DNA of 64,000 nt, taken from contig FLMG01004215.1 of the NCBI GenBank assembly GCA_900088475.1, positions 108,238-172,237 on the forward strand. Direction: 5' to 3'. This DNA is from Hyphochytrium catenoides. Its lineage: Eukaryota; Sar; Hyphochytriomycetes; Hyphochytriales; Hyphochytriaceae. The first letter of the stretch is position 1, and each line of letters begins with the position of its first letter. Below are positions 26,723 to 39,112 of the stretch, piece after piece. The translations under genes were made by a program, and so were the position numbers. The notes under the pieces are model-generated. The model was not told the DNA's origin. It did not search any database and saw only the letters and a list, made by a program, of their open reading frames with translations.

Positions 26723-27592
26723 TCACTGTTCTCTTAACTCCTTAATCCAGGATGATAGCGTTGTCCGGAGCGTTGGCTCCAGTGCCCGCTTGACTGCCGA
26801 TTTAGCTTCTAAATGAGCTTCGGTCTTCTTTGATACAGAAATAGAGACGCTGTAGTCTTCCCCATTTGAGTCCTCGAACTCCTCCAGATCCATGGTCCCT
26901 GTGTATATCTCATCATCGCCTTCTTTCTTCGCCTCCCACGTCAGCTGCAAATCTAGCTCGTAGCCCACACGCTTTCGTCCACGGGTGTATATCACCTGTT
27001 GGACAACAGGACTCTCAGAGCTCGCGTGGATGAAGGGAACTCAAGAAGAAAATCTGACCTTTGCGTGTCCATCGCACTTCCCTACACTGACTATTTTAAG
27101 ACCAAGGCCTGTCTGTTCATCAATAAAATCTCCGTGGCTAAGCATCAACTCCTCAATGCGCTGCTTCGCCCACTTGGTTTTGTCACGTTCCTCCCTACCC
27201 AAATCAGTCATCAGCGTTCGCGGGGTGGACAATTTAGTCAGACGAGAGACAGTGTGGGGTTAATTGGATGAGTAGTGGTACCAGGTTCCTCCGGCATTCC
27301 AAGCTGACCCTTGATGGACTATTTGGGGCCTTGTACTAGGATCAATCTTCTGCGGCCCTACAATCTGACGGCAAGTGAGGCACTGGGCGTGAGCTACTGA
27401 CGGATCTTTTGACCTCAGGTTAAGAGGCACACGTACCACAGCTGTTGTCGACATACTCTTCGACCACGCATAGTATGCAGAATCCGTGGGCTTTTTGGCC
27501 TTAGCAGGTGACTCAGCCTCCGCACTCTGTTGCTGATGTTCTACGCTTAAATCTAGTTGTTCTCCTGTAGAGTCAGATGCATCTGAGCTCAT
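26723..27592 (-). CDS. Aha1 N-domain Hsp90 co-chaperone (Hch1-like)
   Basis: Activator of Hsp90 ATPase. Three exons in phase (27282-27592, 27059-27194, 26723-26995) give 239 residues. The Aha1 N-terminal domain begins at GSAWNAGGTWEERDKTKWAK, continues with KIVSVGKCDGHAKVIYTRGR and KRVGYELDLQLTWEAK, and ends SSWIKELREQ. No C-terminal Aha1/SRPBCC domain follows, so the architecture resembles Hch1 rather than full-length Aha1. An N-terminal extension of about 95 residues is Ser/Glu-rich and then carries AYYAWSKSMSTTAV and a CLTC pair of unknown role. Confidence 0.85.
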
Positions 27593-28557
27593 GACTTCTA
27601 TTGCCTAGTGACCCAAGTGGGCCTCCTCTTTGCCAAGCAGAAGCTCGCTTACGGTGCGAAAATGGGGGCTAGGACAGAGAGAGCTTTCCTCCTTAACGCA
27701 GCCTCCTCTGCAAACACGACGGCACTGTACGAAAGTGTTCAATAAGCTGTAAGGCGCAGAATAGTATATCTGAGAGGCCGAACGGCACCAGGCACACCGC
27801 CTCGAGGCAGATGTGACACCGAGATTGAGTTGACTAACAGACCAACAGAGATCTCTCCCAGCTCTACAAGTGGATGATGACAGGAAGCAATGAAACAGAG
27901 ATAGGAAAGCATTGCAAGCGCACTTGGCAATCACGCAAGTAAGAGTAGCACATTAACATAAAAAGAGGGGGAGGGAGATACAAATCACCTTAAACCTACA
28001 CCTATTGACCGTAGAGACAGAGCAGAAGAAGAGATCCTACTACCTGGGCAAGAGATAGCGAAGGGCGAGCTGCTTTCGAGATGTTTCCTCCTCAGAGAGT
28101 AGTTCCCAGTTGCCCCCCGCGATCACGCGATCTTCATCAGAACGCCTCCGGGAGTACCGCTTATGATTCTGACTTGCTGTCGGATGCGAATCGCTTTGAT
28201 CCCATCAGTCAACGAACTCCGCTCGACGATGGAAAGGGCCCAGCAATGGATCTGTTGGGAGCAGAGCCTTAGAGACGCGACGCTGCATTGAGGAAGAGAC
28301 TCTTATTCCGCTTTAGGCGAGGGGAGAGATTCTCCCCCATCTCCTCTAGACTTTCTGCTGGATTCCAGGAGGTAGACTGTCAACGGACTTAGGAGGCTTA
28401 TAGAAGGAGACCCAGGCACAAGTAAACTTACCCGTTCCCTCTCATCTTTCCGTGAAAAGGAGCATCGACTCTCTCACTCGCTCCTCTCCGTAGGAATCGA
28501 GCATCGTCTGTTTCCTTTCTCCTGGCTCTAGAGTGCATTTGGCTTCTCAGATCCTGC
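27593..28557. other. Divergent promoter region Aha1-like / thiamine gene
   Basis: About 960 bases between two divergent genes. A 63-codon frame at 28081-28272 (+) has no recognisable domain; it could be a 5' exon of the thiamine gene but no phase-consistent join was found. I looked for a TPP riboswitch and saw no thi-box core (CTGAGA paired with ACCTGA-type segments) here. Confidence 0.45.
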
Positions 28558-31500
28558 ATGATGTCTCCATCGGCTACGGACAAGATTGGCAAGCTCTCCT
28601 CTCGGCTATGGCGAGATTGCAAATCGGAAGCCCTGGCCTCTTTGTACCATCCCTTTATTCGACAGCTGGGGCGCGGATCACTTCCCCAGGCTATTTTCCG
28701 CAACTTCATCTCGCAGGATTCAATCTTCCTCGAGGCGTTGACTAAGGTTAGGACTAACTCTTCTTACTAACTAATGGACCTATGACCACACTAAGGAGAC
28801 CACGGGTGCTGGTGCAGATATATGGGGCGGCTCTGGGCAAAACTCATGGCGTTCAACATATACGAGATCTCACCAGCATGGTCGGAGCAGCGATGGAAGA
28901 GCTGCAAGGTCAAGATGCTTTTCGGGCGGTAGGTGCATCACCACTGCATCGTTGTGGGTTGTTCACTATTATCCTACTTTACACCATTACACTTTAGATC
29001 AACCGATGGCCCTCAATCCCGCTACTACTTCGCTCTGCCCTCTTGATTTCCAACTATTCTACTTGCTTTACTTATCACTCGGCCTTGTCCCTAACAGCGA
29101 TGGGGAATCCAGAAAGACGATCGCACGACCCCTAACCCAGCCACGGCAGCCTACGTGGACTTCCTGCTTCACACGGCGGACACCTCGAAGAATGTTTCAT
29201 GCATTCTCGCCTCCGCCCTACCTTGCTCGCGCTTGTACGCCTTCATAGGACAGAACCTCAGTTCGTCTTTCCCCGTGGAGGACAATCAATACAATGAATG
29301 GGTTCGCACCTACGCGTCCGACGATTTCCAGGTAAAAAGGCAGGGGACCTCCTGGCGGATCGAGAGAACGATGTAAGAATCAGGGCAATACACGGAGAAG
29401 GGAGCAAAGTACACCGGCCAAATCCATCGACTGGGACATTCCTGGTCTGCGTCTAACTAGAGTCCTCCTAGGCAGCTACCTCTTTATTAGAGAAACTTCT
29501 AGATGAACACGCCAAGGAGGAAGGTGTAGATTACGGCACCCTACTAGCGTACTATAAGACTGCCATGGTGCTTGAATATCAGTTCTTCGATGCACAGTCT
29601 GACAGTTTAAATCCAAAAGAGGACGCACGGAGGAGACTTGAGAGAGTGAAGCTTTTCGGGACTGACTACGATGACACGTGCACCACGGGTGACACTTCAG
29701 CCACAATTCCCTTGCTTGCCCTCAGGAAAAGTGAGACTTCTGAAGGTAATGTCGCCTTGCTTCGCGTCTGCCAACCTCTCTCCTACTTGACTAGCACTCA
29801 TGCCTCTTCCGATGATAAACCCCAAGGGCACCTTCATACCAGTTTCTTTATCGGTCAAATAACCTCTCCGGGCTAAGTCTCTTGTCGCCTATATTGTCTT
29901 GCTTTTATTATTGCTAAAATTGTCAGACACGCAAAAGAGAGAAGGGACATGGAAAGGTCTGGTAGACCAGTATTCTGAGGCCTACCATCGGACACTCACC
30001 TCGCTATTTGGGCCCTCAAACGATTCTACGACACCTCAATCTGGTCTTAACCAGAAGGAACTTGACCGCATCGTGGCTGCAATGGAAGATTTGGAAGTAC
30101 CAGCAGTGCATCGAGTGGCCGACTCTGGCGTCCTGTCAGGAGTTTCGACAGCTGACATTCACCGTGCAGCTGCAGGAATTGCGTTCAAACCGCGCTGCCT
30201 GTCTGTTCTTGAAGGTATGTAGCACTTGTTACCTTGCGCACCCTCCATGTCCTGCTGGTCTATACCTGCGTTTTCCGCTGTGTTGGCTCAAAATCTTCTT
30301 CCAAATTCTAACGTATTGGGCTTTCTACAGCCGTCCTTGGTGCTTACCACTGGTAGAAAAATACTCAAACTTACTCGATGTCCAATTTAGGATTGCAACA
30401 GCAGACTCAAGTTGTCGTTTTATCAGTCAACTGGTCTACCCAGCTTATTAGGTCTTCATTCCAGCACCAAGGGCTGGATATGGCCAGCAATGGCGCTAGC
30501 CACGGCATTGAAGTTTTAGCCAATGGTAGGATAAGGCAAATAGGCCATGGGGGGGAGAGAGGAGTGGGGAGGGCTACGCAGAAGGAGGTTTTTTCACCTA
30601 AGGTCAATAAGGAAAAGAAAACTGGGGCAAAGTTAGAACGTAGAATGGTCCTTAAGACCAGATGGCCTGAAAGTGAAAGCTTCAACCTTGGGGGATAGCA
30701 ACGGCGAATGGGTCGGGAACAGACCCACAGGAAGAGAGATGAGCTGCAGGGACTGTATAGATAGCAGCCTGAAGAAATGACAGATCGACGGCGTACTAAG
30801 CATGGCGCGACTACAGAGCTGCAGATGCAAGGGGATCTGGCTACAGGGGGAATCGACCGTGTCAACTTTACAGCACAAGATAAGCTGGCCACGTGGCAAT
30901 CTCTTCTCTCTCAAGAGACCGATGGTAATAAGTCCGACAAAAAGTTGCTCACAGTTTTTCTTGGCGACAGCTTGACAGACATCCTCGTCCTACTGAAGGC
31001 GGACATTCCCATTGTAATTGGTAAGGAGAACGAATGAGGGTATCTCGATTCTGACTCCCAAGCTTATCAATTAGTTTAGCTACCTCTTGGCCGCTACTAT
31101 CAGCACTTCTCGGTCATGCTTGCCATCGGCCATCCGGTAAACTTATCACCCTTTAACACTGTAGGGACCAATGACAACCTCCGTAGGGCGGCGGAGAGAG
31201 TGGACATCAGGTTTCTGCCCCTTCTAGCTGCCACAGAGATTTTCGAGGTACAGGTCAGCGGATCCATCTTGTCAGCCATTGCTTATGATCCTTGGCATTG
31301 CACTAAGCTATTGCGTCATTGCATGTTTATTCTCCCATTGATGCCGTTTGTAGAATACGCCACTCAGCTCTCCATTAGGACCACCTGTGCTCTACGAGGC
31401 TGAAGGCTGGGAAGATGTGGAGGCTTTCTTCCTTTCCTTTGCGCCGGGTCGACAGGTACTTTCTAGAAGATGTTAGTCTTAAGTTAGAGGAGGTAACGGA

Positions 31501-34141
31501 ACCAACGATGCTGATCTTATTCTTTACAGGTCAAGCTTTCTGAACTCAGGAAGACCGACGAACCAGTAACTACGCATACCATCCCACGGGCGTTAACAGT
31601 AGCAGGCTCGGATTCCGGGGGTGGCGCTGGAATACAGGCTGATCTTAAGTCCTTTCAGATGAACGGAGTCTTCGGGATGACAGTCCTAACAGCTCTTACG
31701 GCACAGAACACAGGTAAAGGACGTTATTTAGCGTCGATGTGAATAGCTTCAGTCTCAAAGGACCAATAGCCTCATTTCCCGCCCACGAATAGCCTCAATT
31801 TCTTTCACTCCTTGTAAGATTGTATCGGATCAAACTCAATCGGTGTACAAGGTTCATCGTCATTCAAAAACCCCACTTTCCCTCTGTGTCCATATTGATT
31901 GACGATTCTTGTCTGTGATTGCGTCATCGCAGCCGGAGTGCAGGCCGTAGAACCGGTGCCAATTGAGTTTGTCCGAAAGCAGCTGCAATCGGTACTGGAA
32001 GACATAGGAAGTGACAGCTTGAAGACCGGAGTACTCTTCTCAGCAGAAATAGTCAAAGAGGTGGCCGCTGCTGTTCGGTCATATGGTATACGCAATGTCG
32101 TGGTGGATCCCGTCATGGTTTCCTCTAGCGGACACAAACTTATAAGTGACACAGCTATTGAGGTAAGCTAATACTTTCAAGGTGGGGGACATCTAGGGCT
32201 TGGGGCATAGATTTAGAAGTGCTCAAAGTTCTCTGATGAAGGGCAAGCGATATGTGTTGGGTTGGAGATACTAGGACGACGTCGAAGATGCAAACAGTAA
32301 GCTTTTAACCATTCCCCTTGGCATCACGTCTCACTTCTAGGCACTGATAAGTGAGCTCTTTCCTCTCGCAACCGTGGTCACGCCCAATATCCCAGAGGCT
32401 TCAATGCTTTTGAAGAACAAGGAGATATCCTCTCTCGAACAGATGAAGGAGGCGGCTAAGGAGCTGCACAGCTTTGGACCTAAACTTGTGCTTTTGAAAG
32501 GTGGTCATCTGCTGAAGTTTCAGAACGAGCAGTTCTCCTTTCCGAAAGTGAGCCAAGAAGGAGAAACAAGGGTGGCGGAGCCCCAAGGAACGGCACAAGT
32601 AACTGATATTCTCTATGACGGTGCAAAGTTCTACGAGTTTTCCCGACCAGCGTTACTAACGAAGAACTCACACGGAACCGGTTGTACGTTGGCCGCAGCA
32701 ATTGCAGCCCAACTAGCCCGTGGTCTACTCCCGTGTGAAGCAGTGGCAGAGGGAATCCGATACCTAGCCAGCGTTCTAGGTAACCGCTGGAAGATGGACT
32801 CTGTCTTAGCTTTCCATCTACATTTCTTACCATATCAAGCTCCATATTGTCTGACCTTACTCCTCATAATGTTTTGTCCTACCTGCAACAGCTTCTAGCC
32901 ATGGACTCAATCTCGGAGGTGGCGATAACAAACCTTTGAATCATGCCTTTCAGCTGACAGAGTGCAGTCCAATCCGCCGGGAAAGAAGGAGGAAAAGAGG
33001 CCTCGAACTGGACCCTGTACGCTGTGACCGATGAGGATATAATAAAAGCTCGTGGTTTGAGCCTTTTATCTGCAGTTTCGCAAGCGATTGATGGAGGCGC
33101 CTCTGTGAGTTTGTGGCAGACAGCCACACTTCTCTGCCATGTGCACCCAGTTACCTTCTTTAGCTGCCTAACGTTATCTCTTTGCCGACGGTCACAAGGG
33201 GTTGCAGTGATCTTTGCTCCCCAAACTGTCCTCCTGTCATTTTACAGCTCGTGGTGACGTAATCTGTCCTTACATGCCTTTCTAACACGTGAACCTGCTC
33301 GTCATGACTTCAATAAGATTATCCAGATAAGAGAGAAAAAGGCCAGCACAGGAGAGTTTGTCAGACAGGCCAGGGAGCTCCTAACAATTACCAGAGCCCA
33401 AGGTGTCCCTCTCATTGTCAATGACAGAGTCGACGTCATGTTAGCCAGTGGTGCCGACGGCTTGCATATCGGGCAGGAGGACATGGATGCTGCGACTGCA
33501 AGGCAGTTGATTGGAACTCAAAGAATACTTGGAGTCACTGTTAGTGATCTTTGCTTGCTTGTTTAGGCTTTCTCTCCCTTTCTTTAAGCTCCCTTTTATC
33601 TGTTTGCGTTTAGATACAACCAGTTTCCCAGCAGTTGTCTGGATTTCTATCTCTAGGTTGATCCTTAAAAGCAATTGCTGCCGGTCAATGCCACTTATTA
33701 TGACCATGTCTTCAGGTCGGCTCCGTATCTGAAGCTTTGAGAGCTCAGGCTGCCGGTGCTGACTACCTCGGTACAAGCGCGGTGTTTGCTACCCCTACCA
33801 AGACCTCGGGTACTGGCTCTGTCGCCATTGGATTGGCAGGATTGAAGGAGATTTGCCAGGCAGTCAGCATTCCCGTAGTCGCTATAGGTATGCACTCCTG
33901 CCATATTTGCACCTGAAGGAACGACAATATTCTTCATATCGTCAACTGTAAAGACTACTCCTCGGTATACTTTCTTGATTCTGTGCTTCTGACAGCTGCG
34001 CTGCTGCCAGGGGGAATAAATGAGACCAACTGCTCAGAGGTTATGAGCCAAGGTTGCGCAGGCGTTGCGCTGGTCTCCGCAATTTTTGGCTGCCAAGACA
34101 TCGCAAAAGCTTGTCAATCGGTCTTAAGTAAGCTTTCTTAG
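28558..34141 (+). CDS. Four-domain thiamine protein TenA-HAD-ThiD-ThiE
   Basis: Seventeen exons join in phase to 1053 residues: 28558-28746, 28818-28928, 29098-29331, 29472-29745, 29927-30214, 30391-30525, 30817-31020, 31165-31247, 31354-31455, 31530-31713, 31933-32162, 32341-32779, 32899-32918 (micro-exon, least certain), 32961-33104, 33318-33539, 33716-33887 and 34011-34141. Residues 1-235 are TenA_E ([38 protein letters not shown]). Residues 236-540 are a HAD phosphatase like plant TH2, with DYDDT at 243-247 and FLGDSLTD. Residues 555-830 are ThiD, HMP/HMP-P kinase ([19 protein letters not shown]; catalytic [14 protein letters not shown]). Residues 840-1053 are ThiE, thiamine-phosphate synthase ([31 protein letters not shown]). 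Together these cover pyrimidine salvage, phosphorylation, coupling with the thiazole and removal of the phosphate from TMP. No stop or promoter-like gap separates the parts. Confidence 0.9.
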
Positions 34142-34514
34142 GCTTCAATTTCACACAATTGCCCTCAGAGTCTTGCACATTAGTCTGTCTATGACGCTAC
34201 CGTTGTGCTATCATTAGTTGGTGACTCTATCAGTGTCCCTATTAGCCTACTAACCAGATTACGTTCACTCTCAGCGAGTGGTGCGATCAAAGGCTATAAA
34301 AGGTCCTATAACCCTTTATACAATGTATTATGAGTGGTCCTAAGCTTATTAGCCAGAATATGACGAGCGCGTACCAAAATAGATATAGTAACAGGGTAAC
34401 GCCAGAGAATCGAGAACTTGTAGAAGTAGAAGAAAGGACGAAAAAGGCTACATATAGGAGGGAAGAGGAAGATGACAGGGGACAAGCGCGACTATGGGTA
34501 CGAACAACTGCATT
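34142..34514. other. Intergenic, convergent 3' ends
   Basis: About 370 bases between the 3' ends of the thiamine gene and the ARP4 gene. A 62-codon open frame at 34330 (+) is antisense to nothing and has no domain. Nothing else seen. Confidence 0.5.
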
Positions 34515-37456
34515 CTAAGGAAATCTTTGCTGGATGATCGAGCTTCCGTGTTCCTCCCATTCGCTCTTGGAAGCCCAGAGCTGCTGAAAAGATCCTAATG
34601 ACGCCAAGATAGAACCCCCTATCCACACACTGAATTTCCTTTCTATTGGGCCGCCAGTGATAATTCTGACTCGGTGCGACTGCGAGTTGAATGGACAGCA
34701 AAGCCAGAAGTTATAAAGCGCACGTTAGCCTATAGGAATTGCAGAGAAGAGATACTCCAGGACCCAAAATGCCTATTGGGAAAGTAACTTGATGCGTTCT
34801 GAAAGGGCAGCCACTATAGAGATATCCATTGAGAAGAGTGGTACAGACCTGAGGTATTAACTCAGTCATCTCTTTATGAAGCCGTTCCTGTAGACTCGAA
34901 AATAGACTTCCACCTGGATGAACAGAACGTAGGCTTAGCTGGTAGACAGGAGAGATAATAAGACGAAGACTAGGATTGTCGCACCTCCTGTCAGCAGGAT
35001 CTGGTTGGCCATCTCTTTTCTCAGGTCTGGATCGCAGGCGTGTATACTGTCATATACCATCTGTTGCAGCGGCTTGTAGGAAGTTTCCTGTTAGGCAGAC
35101 AGGTAGTAGGGTCAGGAAATATCTATCTTCTTCTACATAGAGGACATCTCCACAGCAGGAAGAAGACAAGAGAACAAAGCAGGAGGTGACGTAAGGGACC
35201 CAGAGAGTCAGAGAGGGATGTGGGTTGGCTTGGCTTCTAACATAACTCAGAGGAAGCGCCTTTCTTCACCTTGAGGGGCGACGGGTCAAAGAGAGCCTCG
35301 GGAACCTGATAACGTTCTAGACCAAGATCAACAGTGGTGCCATCCGGCAGCTCATAGGAAGTAGGTGGAACTTGAGATGCCAGCCTACACGATCAATTAC
35401 AATTTCACGGCCCCAGACCCGGCGGATTCGCAAGCCGAAGATGGCAATAAGACCCGACGGTATTTCCCATAGAGAGAAGCCTGTTAGATTTAGATCAAGG
35501 ATCAAATAGCGGTCAACAATAAATGTGCTTACGTTGGGTCCAGGGTCCTCTCAGCCGTGAGCGACGCTACCTCTTTCATATCCCTAAGTACTTCCTGCTC
35601 AAGTTAAAATTGTTATGAGGGACATTTGCTGCGTCGACAGACTAATCAAAGAAGAGGTAATTGGCATGAGACCACCAGCAAGGAGATCGTGTGGGAGCAT
35701 CAAGGGAATACAAAGGACAAGACAAAGGAAGACATGAAGGCTAATTCTTCGCCTATCTTACCAGCTTCATGTACTTTGCGTAGCTGTCTCTTGTTTTTGG
35801 AAACTCTTTTCTGGTGACCTTCACCTTCCCTTCTCTAGAGACCTCTTTGGCTACGGTGTACTGATAGAAAGGACCCAACGGTTGAGGAGGCGATCAGGTG
35901 GTAGGACAGAGAAGTGGGTCGATGAGATCAGGGAAAGGTAACATCAATGCATTGGCAGGAACATCTGAGAGCAGCAAGTCGAAGCAAGAAAAAAATAAAA
36001 TCGACGGCACTATGGACCCGTAGGCAATCTATAGGAGCCCAAGAGTGAGGCGAGGTCCAGCATTCACGAACCCGGGGTGGAACTATGATACTCTTTGGCT
36101 GTAAAAGTTGCTCCAAGTACGCATCCAAGGCCTGACCTCCAAGATTGGACTTCTGCGTAGCTGTCAGTTTGCCCCATGCAGGAGAACGCGAGAAGAAACG
36201 AGTCATTAGCTATGTCGAAGGCCGATTGAGTTACGGCCACAGCACACACCGAGTTCACAAGCACTATATGAGAATAGGGAAGAGATAAAGATAAAGAGAA
36301 CGAACACTAAACATCAAGACCACAAAGGCAGACGTAGACGTATGCCGTTCAACAGGGCCCAGCCATCAGCTACCAGAGGATAGCACGCCAGCGGTTGCGA
36401 AACAAATAAGCAGCGCCACGAAGATGAAAGAAATGGAGAACTAACAGTAAGCTTATCGTCAACGAAACCTCAAACTGCGACGGACTAACCCTTATTTAGC
36501 ACATATCCATCGTTGACAGGCACCACACTTGTCATGCCAGCACCGCACTCTGTCACGAGCGCAGTTGCTCTGCCCACTGAAAACGCGCTGAGAACAGGAC
36601 CTTTGGCCAGAAAGAGAGCTGGGGTTCCAAATGTCTCGAAGAACATCTCGCAATACTTTCGTTGCGTCTCTAGTGTGCTGGCGTAGGACGGAACGGCAGC
36701 CAAGATCGGATGCTCCTTGGGATTCACATGTAGCTGGGTATCGAAAGCATATCTCCAAAGTGACTCCATCACATCCCAATCAGTCACTGTCGTGCCATTT
36801 AGGACGCATTAGATGTTTGAGTAGGATCGGCAGGGTCACCCTGTTAGAGTGGTCCTTTCCCTCGCTCCATCTTCCTGCCTTTCTCTTTCTCTTTTCTCTT
36901 CTCTTCACTCTTCCCTCTATATGCTCTCTTGAAGGCTAACCCTCTTTGCAACAACCTTCAAGCTCTTCCCTGTCCTCCCCTTCCCTGGCTATTGCATGAA
37001 AATTCCCTACAAAAGACCCAGAGAAGTCAGTTGTCAAGCTTCCTTACCAAAGCCATGAGTCAGAGGTGACTTGAGCTCCATGTCATCCTTTCTATGAAAG
37101 ATTGCAGAGGATCCCACGTGGTACCGCTTGCCCTTGGCATTCTCCGGAGCATCGCTGACCCCCACAGCCTAGCATGAAGAGAAAAAACGAGAAGGGCACC
37201 GAACGATAGTATCAGGAGAAGAGCATGCCAATAGGAGGAGCAGGTGCTGGCTGTTAGACCAGACTGGCTTTCTACGCCTTGAGACTGACCGATTCCGTGA
37301 CGCCTTTCGGCAGCTCTTCGCCAGCATAGCCAAATTTCGAGTATGCAGCCCCAACGTCCCCTACAATGGCAGAGACTTCGTCTGCAGAAGAAATAAATGT
37401 GGTTAGCATGGTGGACCCTCACCAGTGCATGCTGTTTCCTTACCGCCACAGTACAT
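34515..37456 (-). CDS. ARP4: Actin-related protein 4 (Arp4/BAF53)
   Basis: Nuclear actin-related subunit of chromatin remodelling and acetylation complexes (INO80, SWR1, NuA4, BAF types). Eleven exons in phase give 407 residues: 37444-37456, 37290-37381, 37048-37168, 36490-36786, 36072-36160, 35762-35860, 35533-35597, 35270-35384, 34985-35087, 34849-34913 and 34515-34679. The start [20 protein letters not shown] matches the Arp4 N-terminus. Further blocks: [93 protein letters not shown] and [20 protein letters not shown]. The first coding exon is only 13 bases. The actin-fold phosphate loops ([30 protein letters not shown]) are degenerate, as expected for Arp4. Confidence 0.9.
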
Positions 37457-38064
37457 GGCTAAGAGGATGGCTCCCTTAGGCTGTAAGGCCAATGTGCGGA
37501 CTCCTTCAGAGGCTAGCTTCTGGCAGACGACTGCTTCTGGAGAGAGCTTCCTTAGCCCAAATGGATCATTGGGGGCCCTGCTCTATTGACCTTCACACCG
37601 TGGAGACAAAGGTGTCTTACGCTGGGTTTGCTCTCTATGTGTCTTCCTAGCAAATAAGATTCATCTCCACAGCTCTGCCTGCAAGCTTCAAGAGATTTAT
37701 TGGTTTGGTTTGCATGGGATGCTACAGATGCGTCATCTTCGGAATCCTTACGATAAGGTTGAGAATCAGTCCCCTAATCAAGTAACGGATTTAGAATAGA
37801 ATCCTCTCTGCGCTCCGCCCGAGACACCAGACAGAGCTTGATGGAGGCTCCAATAGGGCTTCTGATGAGAACAGAAAGGCGATGGCGATGCCTCATGAAG
37901 ACGCAGGACGAAGCTCTTTGTGCCAATTGGCAAGTAATGACTTGGTGAGGGTGAGCCGGAGCGAGTACCTTCGCCTCTAAGGGCACAGAGGGCAGGGTAT
38001 TGATCTTGCCCAGTGGAAGAAGGAGCAGCCAAGTCTCATCACACTCTTCATCGTGGATTTAGCT
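37457..38064. other. Divergent promoter region ARP4 / methyltransferase
   Basis: About 600 bases between two divergent starts. On the minus strand the frame of the ARP4 ATG stays open for about 45 codons upstream (to about 37595, after an AG acceptor-like site), so an N-terminal extension is possible, but the MYCGGDEV start aligns with known Arp4 starts. Nothing else seen. Confidence 0.45.
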
Positions 38065-39064
38065 ATGGCTATGAGTAGTGACGATGAGGACTGGAGGGAG
38101 CACCAGGAATATGCGGTGCAGACCTTTCAGTTTGGAGGAATCAGGTAGGACTGTCGGAGCTTTGATAATGTCTATTTACTGGAGGGGAAGGAGGGACGAT
38201 AAGCTCACAATGCTGCACTTCTATGGCCTTTCAAGTCTCAAGGTCAATCAAGTAGAGGAGCTACCCCCAACGCAAGCTCTCTTCATGCTATCTGAGCTTC
38301 AGAAGTCTCAGTCAGAAATCTCTGGCAAATGTGTCTGGGCAGGTTCACAGATCTTGTGCCATGTGAGTCTCATTAGCTCGAGCCAAATGCCATGATTTTT
38401 TGAGAAGCTGAACACCTGTTGGGGGGTCTCCAGCACTTAGCCTCTCATCCAGAGGAAGTGTCAGGAAAGCGCGTTTTGGAGCTAGGAGCTGGAGGCGGGT
38501 TATGCAGCATGGTAGCCAAACACCTTAACGCGGCTCAAGTGGTCTCTACGGACGGCGATGCTGAGGTTGTCGGTCTTCTCCAAGAGAATGTGGTCATGAA
38601 TGACCTTTTGGACGTTATGGTCGAGTTCTTGCGCTGGGGCGATATCTCGTCAATGGAAAGCTTCACCGATAAGTATGGGGAAACTTCCTTTCCAGTGATT
38701 CTGGCTGGCGACGTACTCTACAAAGAAGTATTGCTGGATCCTTTCTTCGCCACCGTGGAGCTAGTTTTGGCAGAGTACGTCGCAAGCTAAAAGCAAAAGT
38801 TCAGGTTCATTTGCCAAGTTCTGAGACTAACGGGACCTCTCTCTTATCAGAAAGGAGTCCAACCTACTACTCTGTCATATTCCTAGAGCGGACGTAAGCC
38901 ACGCTAAGGTACAAGCCGCAATTGAGAGCCACGGATTGCAGTGGTTGGAGGAGCAGATAGACCGGACAACGCTTTCTACGTCTTGCTCGACTGACGACGC
39001 TGAAGTGGCGAGAATTTACCGTATTACCAGATCCGCCAGAGGAGTAAGCCTCACTAAGGTATAG
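38065..39064 (+). CDS. Family-16 protein methyltransferase (METTL/FAM86-like)
   Basis: SAM-dependent methyltransferase of the Methyltransf_16 group, which methylates lysines of chaperones, translation factors or related proteins. Four exons in phase (38065-38144, 38236-38362, 38434-38774, 38851-39064) give 253 residues. Motif I is VLELGAGGGLCSMVAKHL, the acidic ribose-binding position is VVSTDGDAEVV, and VILAGDVLYKE carries the GD/DxxY post-motif. Upstream CVWAGSQILCHHLASHPEEV is the family entry helix. Late in the protein, LLLCHIPRADVSHAKVQAAI matches the C-terminal strand region. The substrate cannot be read from sequence. Confidence 0.87.
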
Positions 39065-39112
39065 CTTTGCTTCCTTTGCCTGCCCAGGCCGCTTGCTTAG
39101 CTTGAGGACCTC

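Noticed and set aside
28000-28560. TPP riboswitch upstream of or within the thiamine gene
   Set aside because: Looked for because algal and fungal thiamine genes often carry one in an intron. No thi-box core pairing was found by eye; a covariance-model search of 28000-34141 would settle it.
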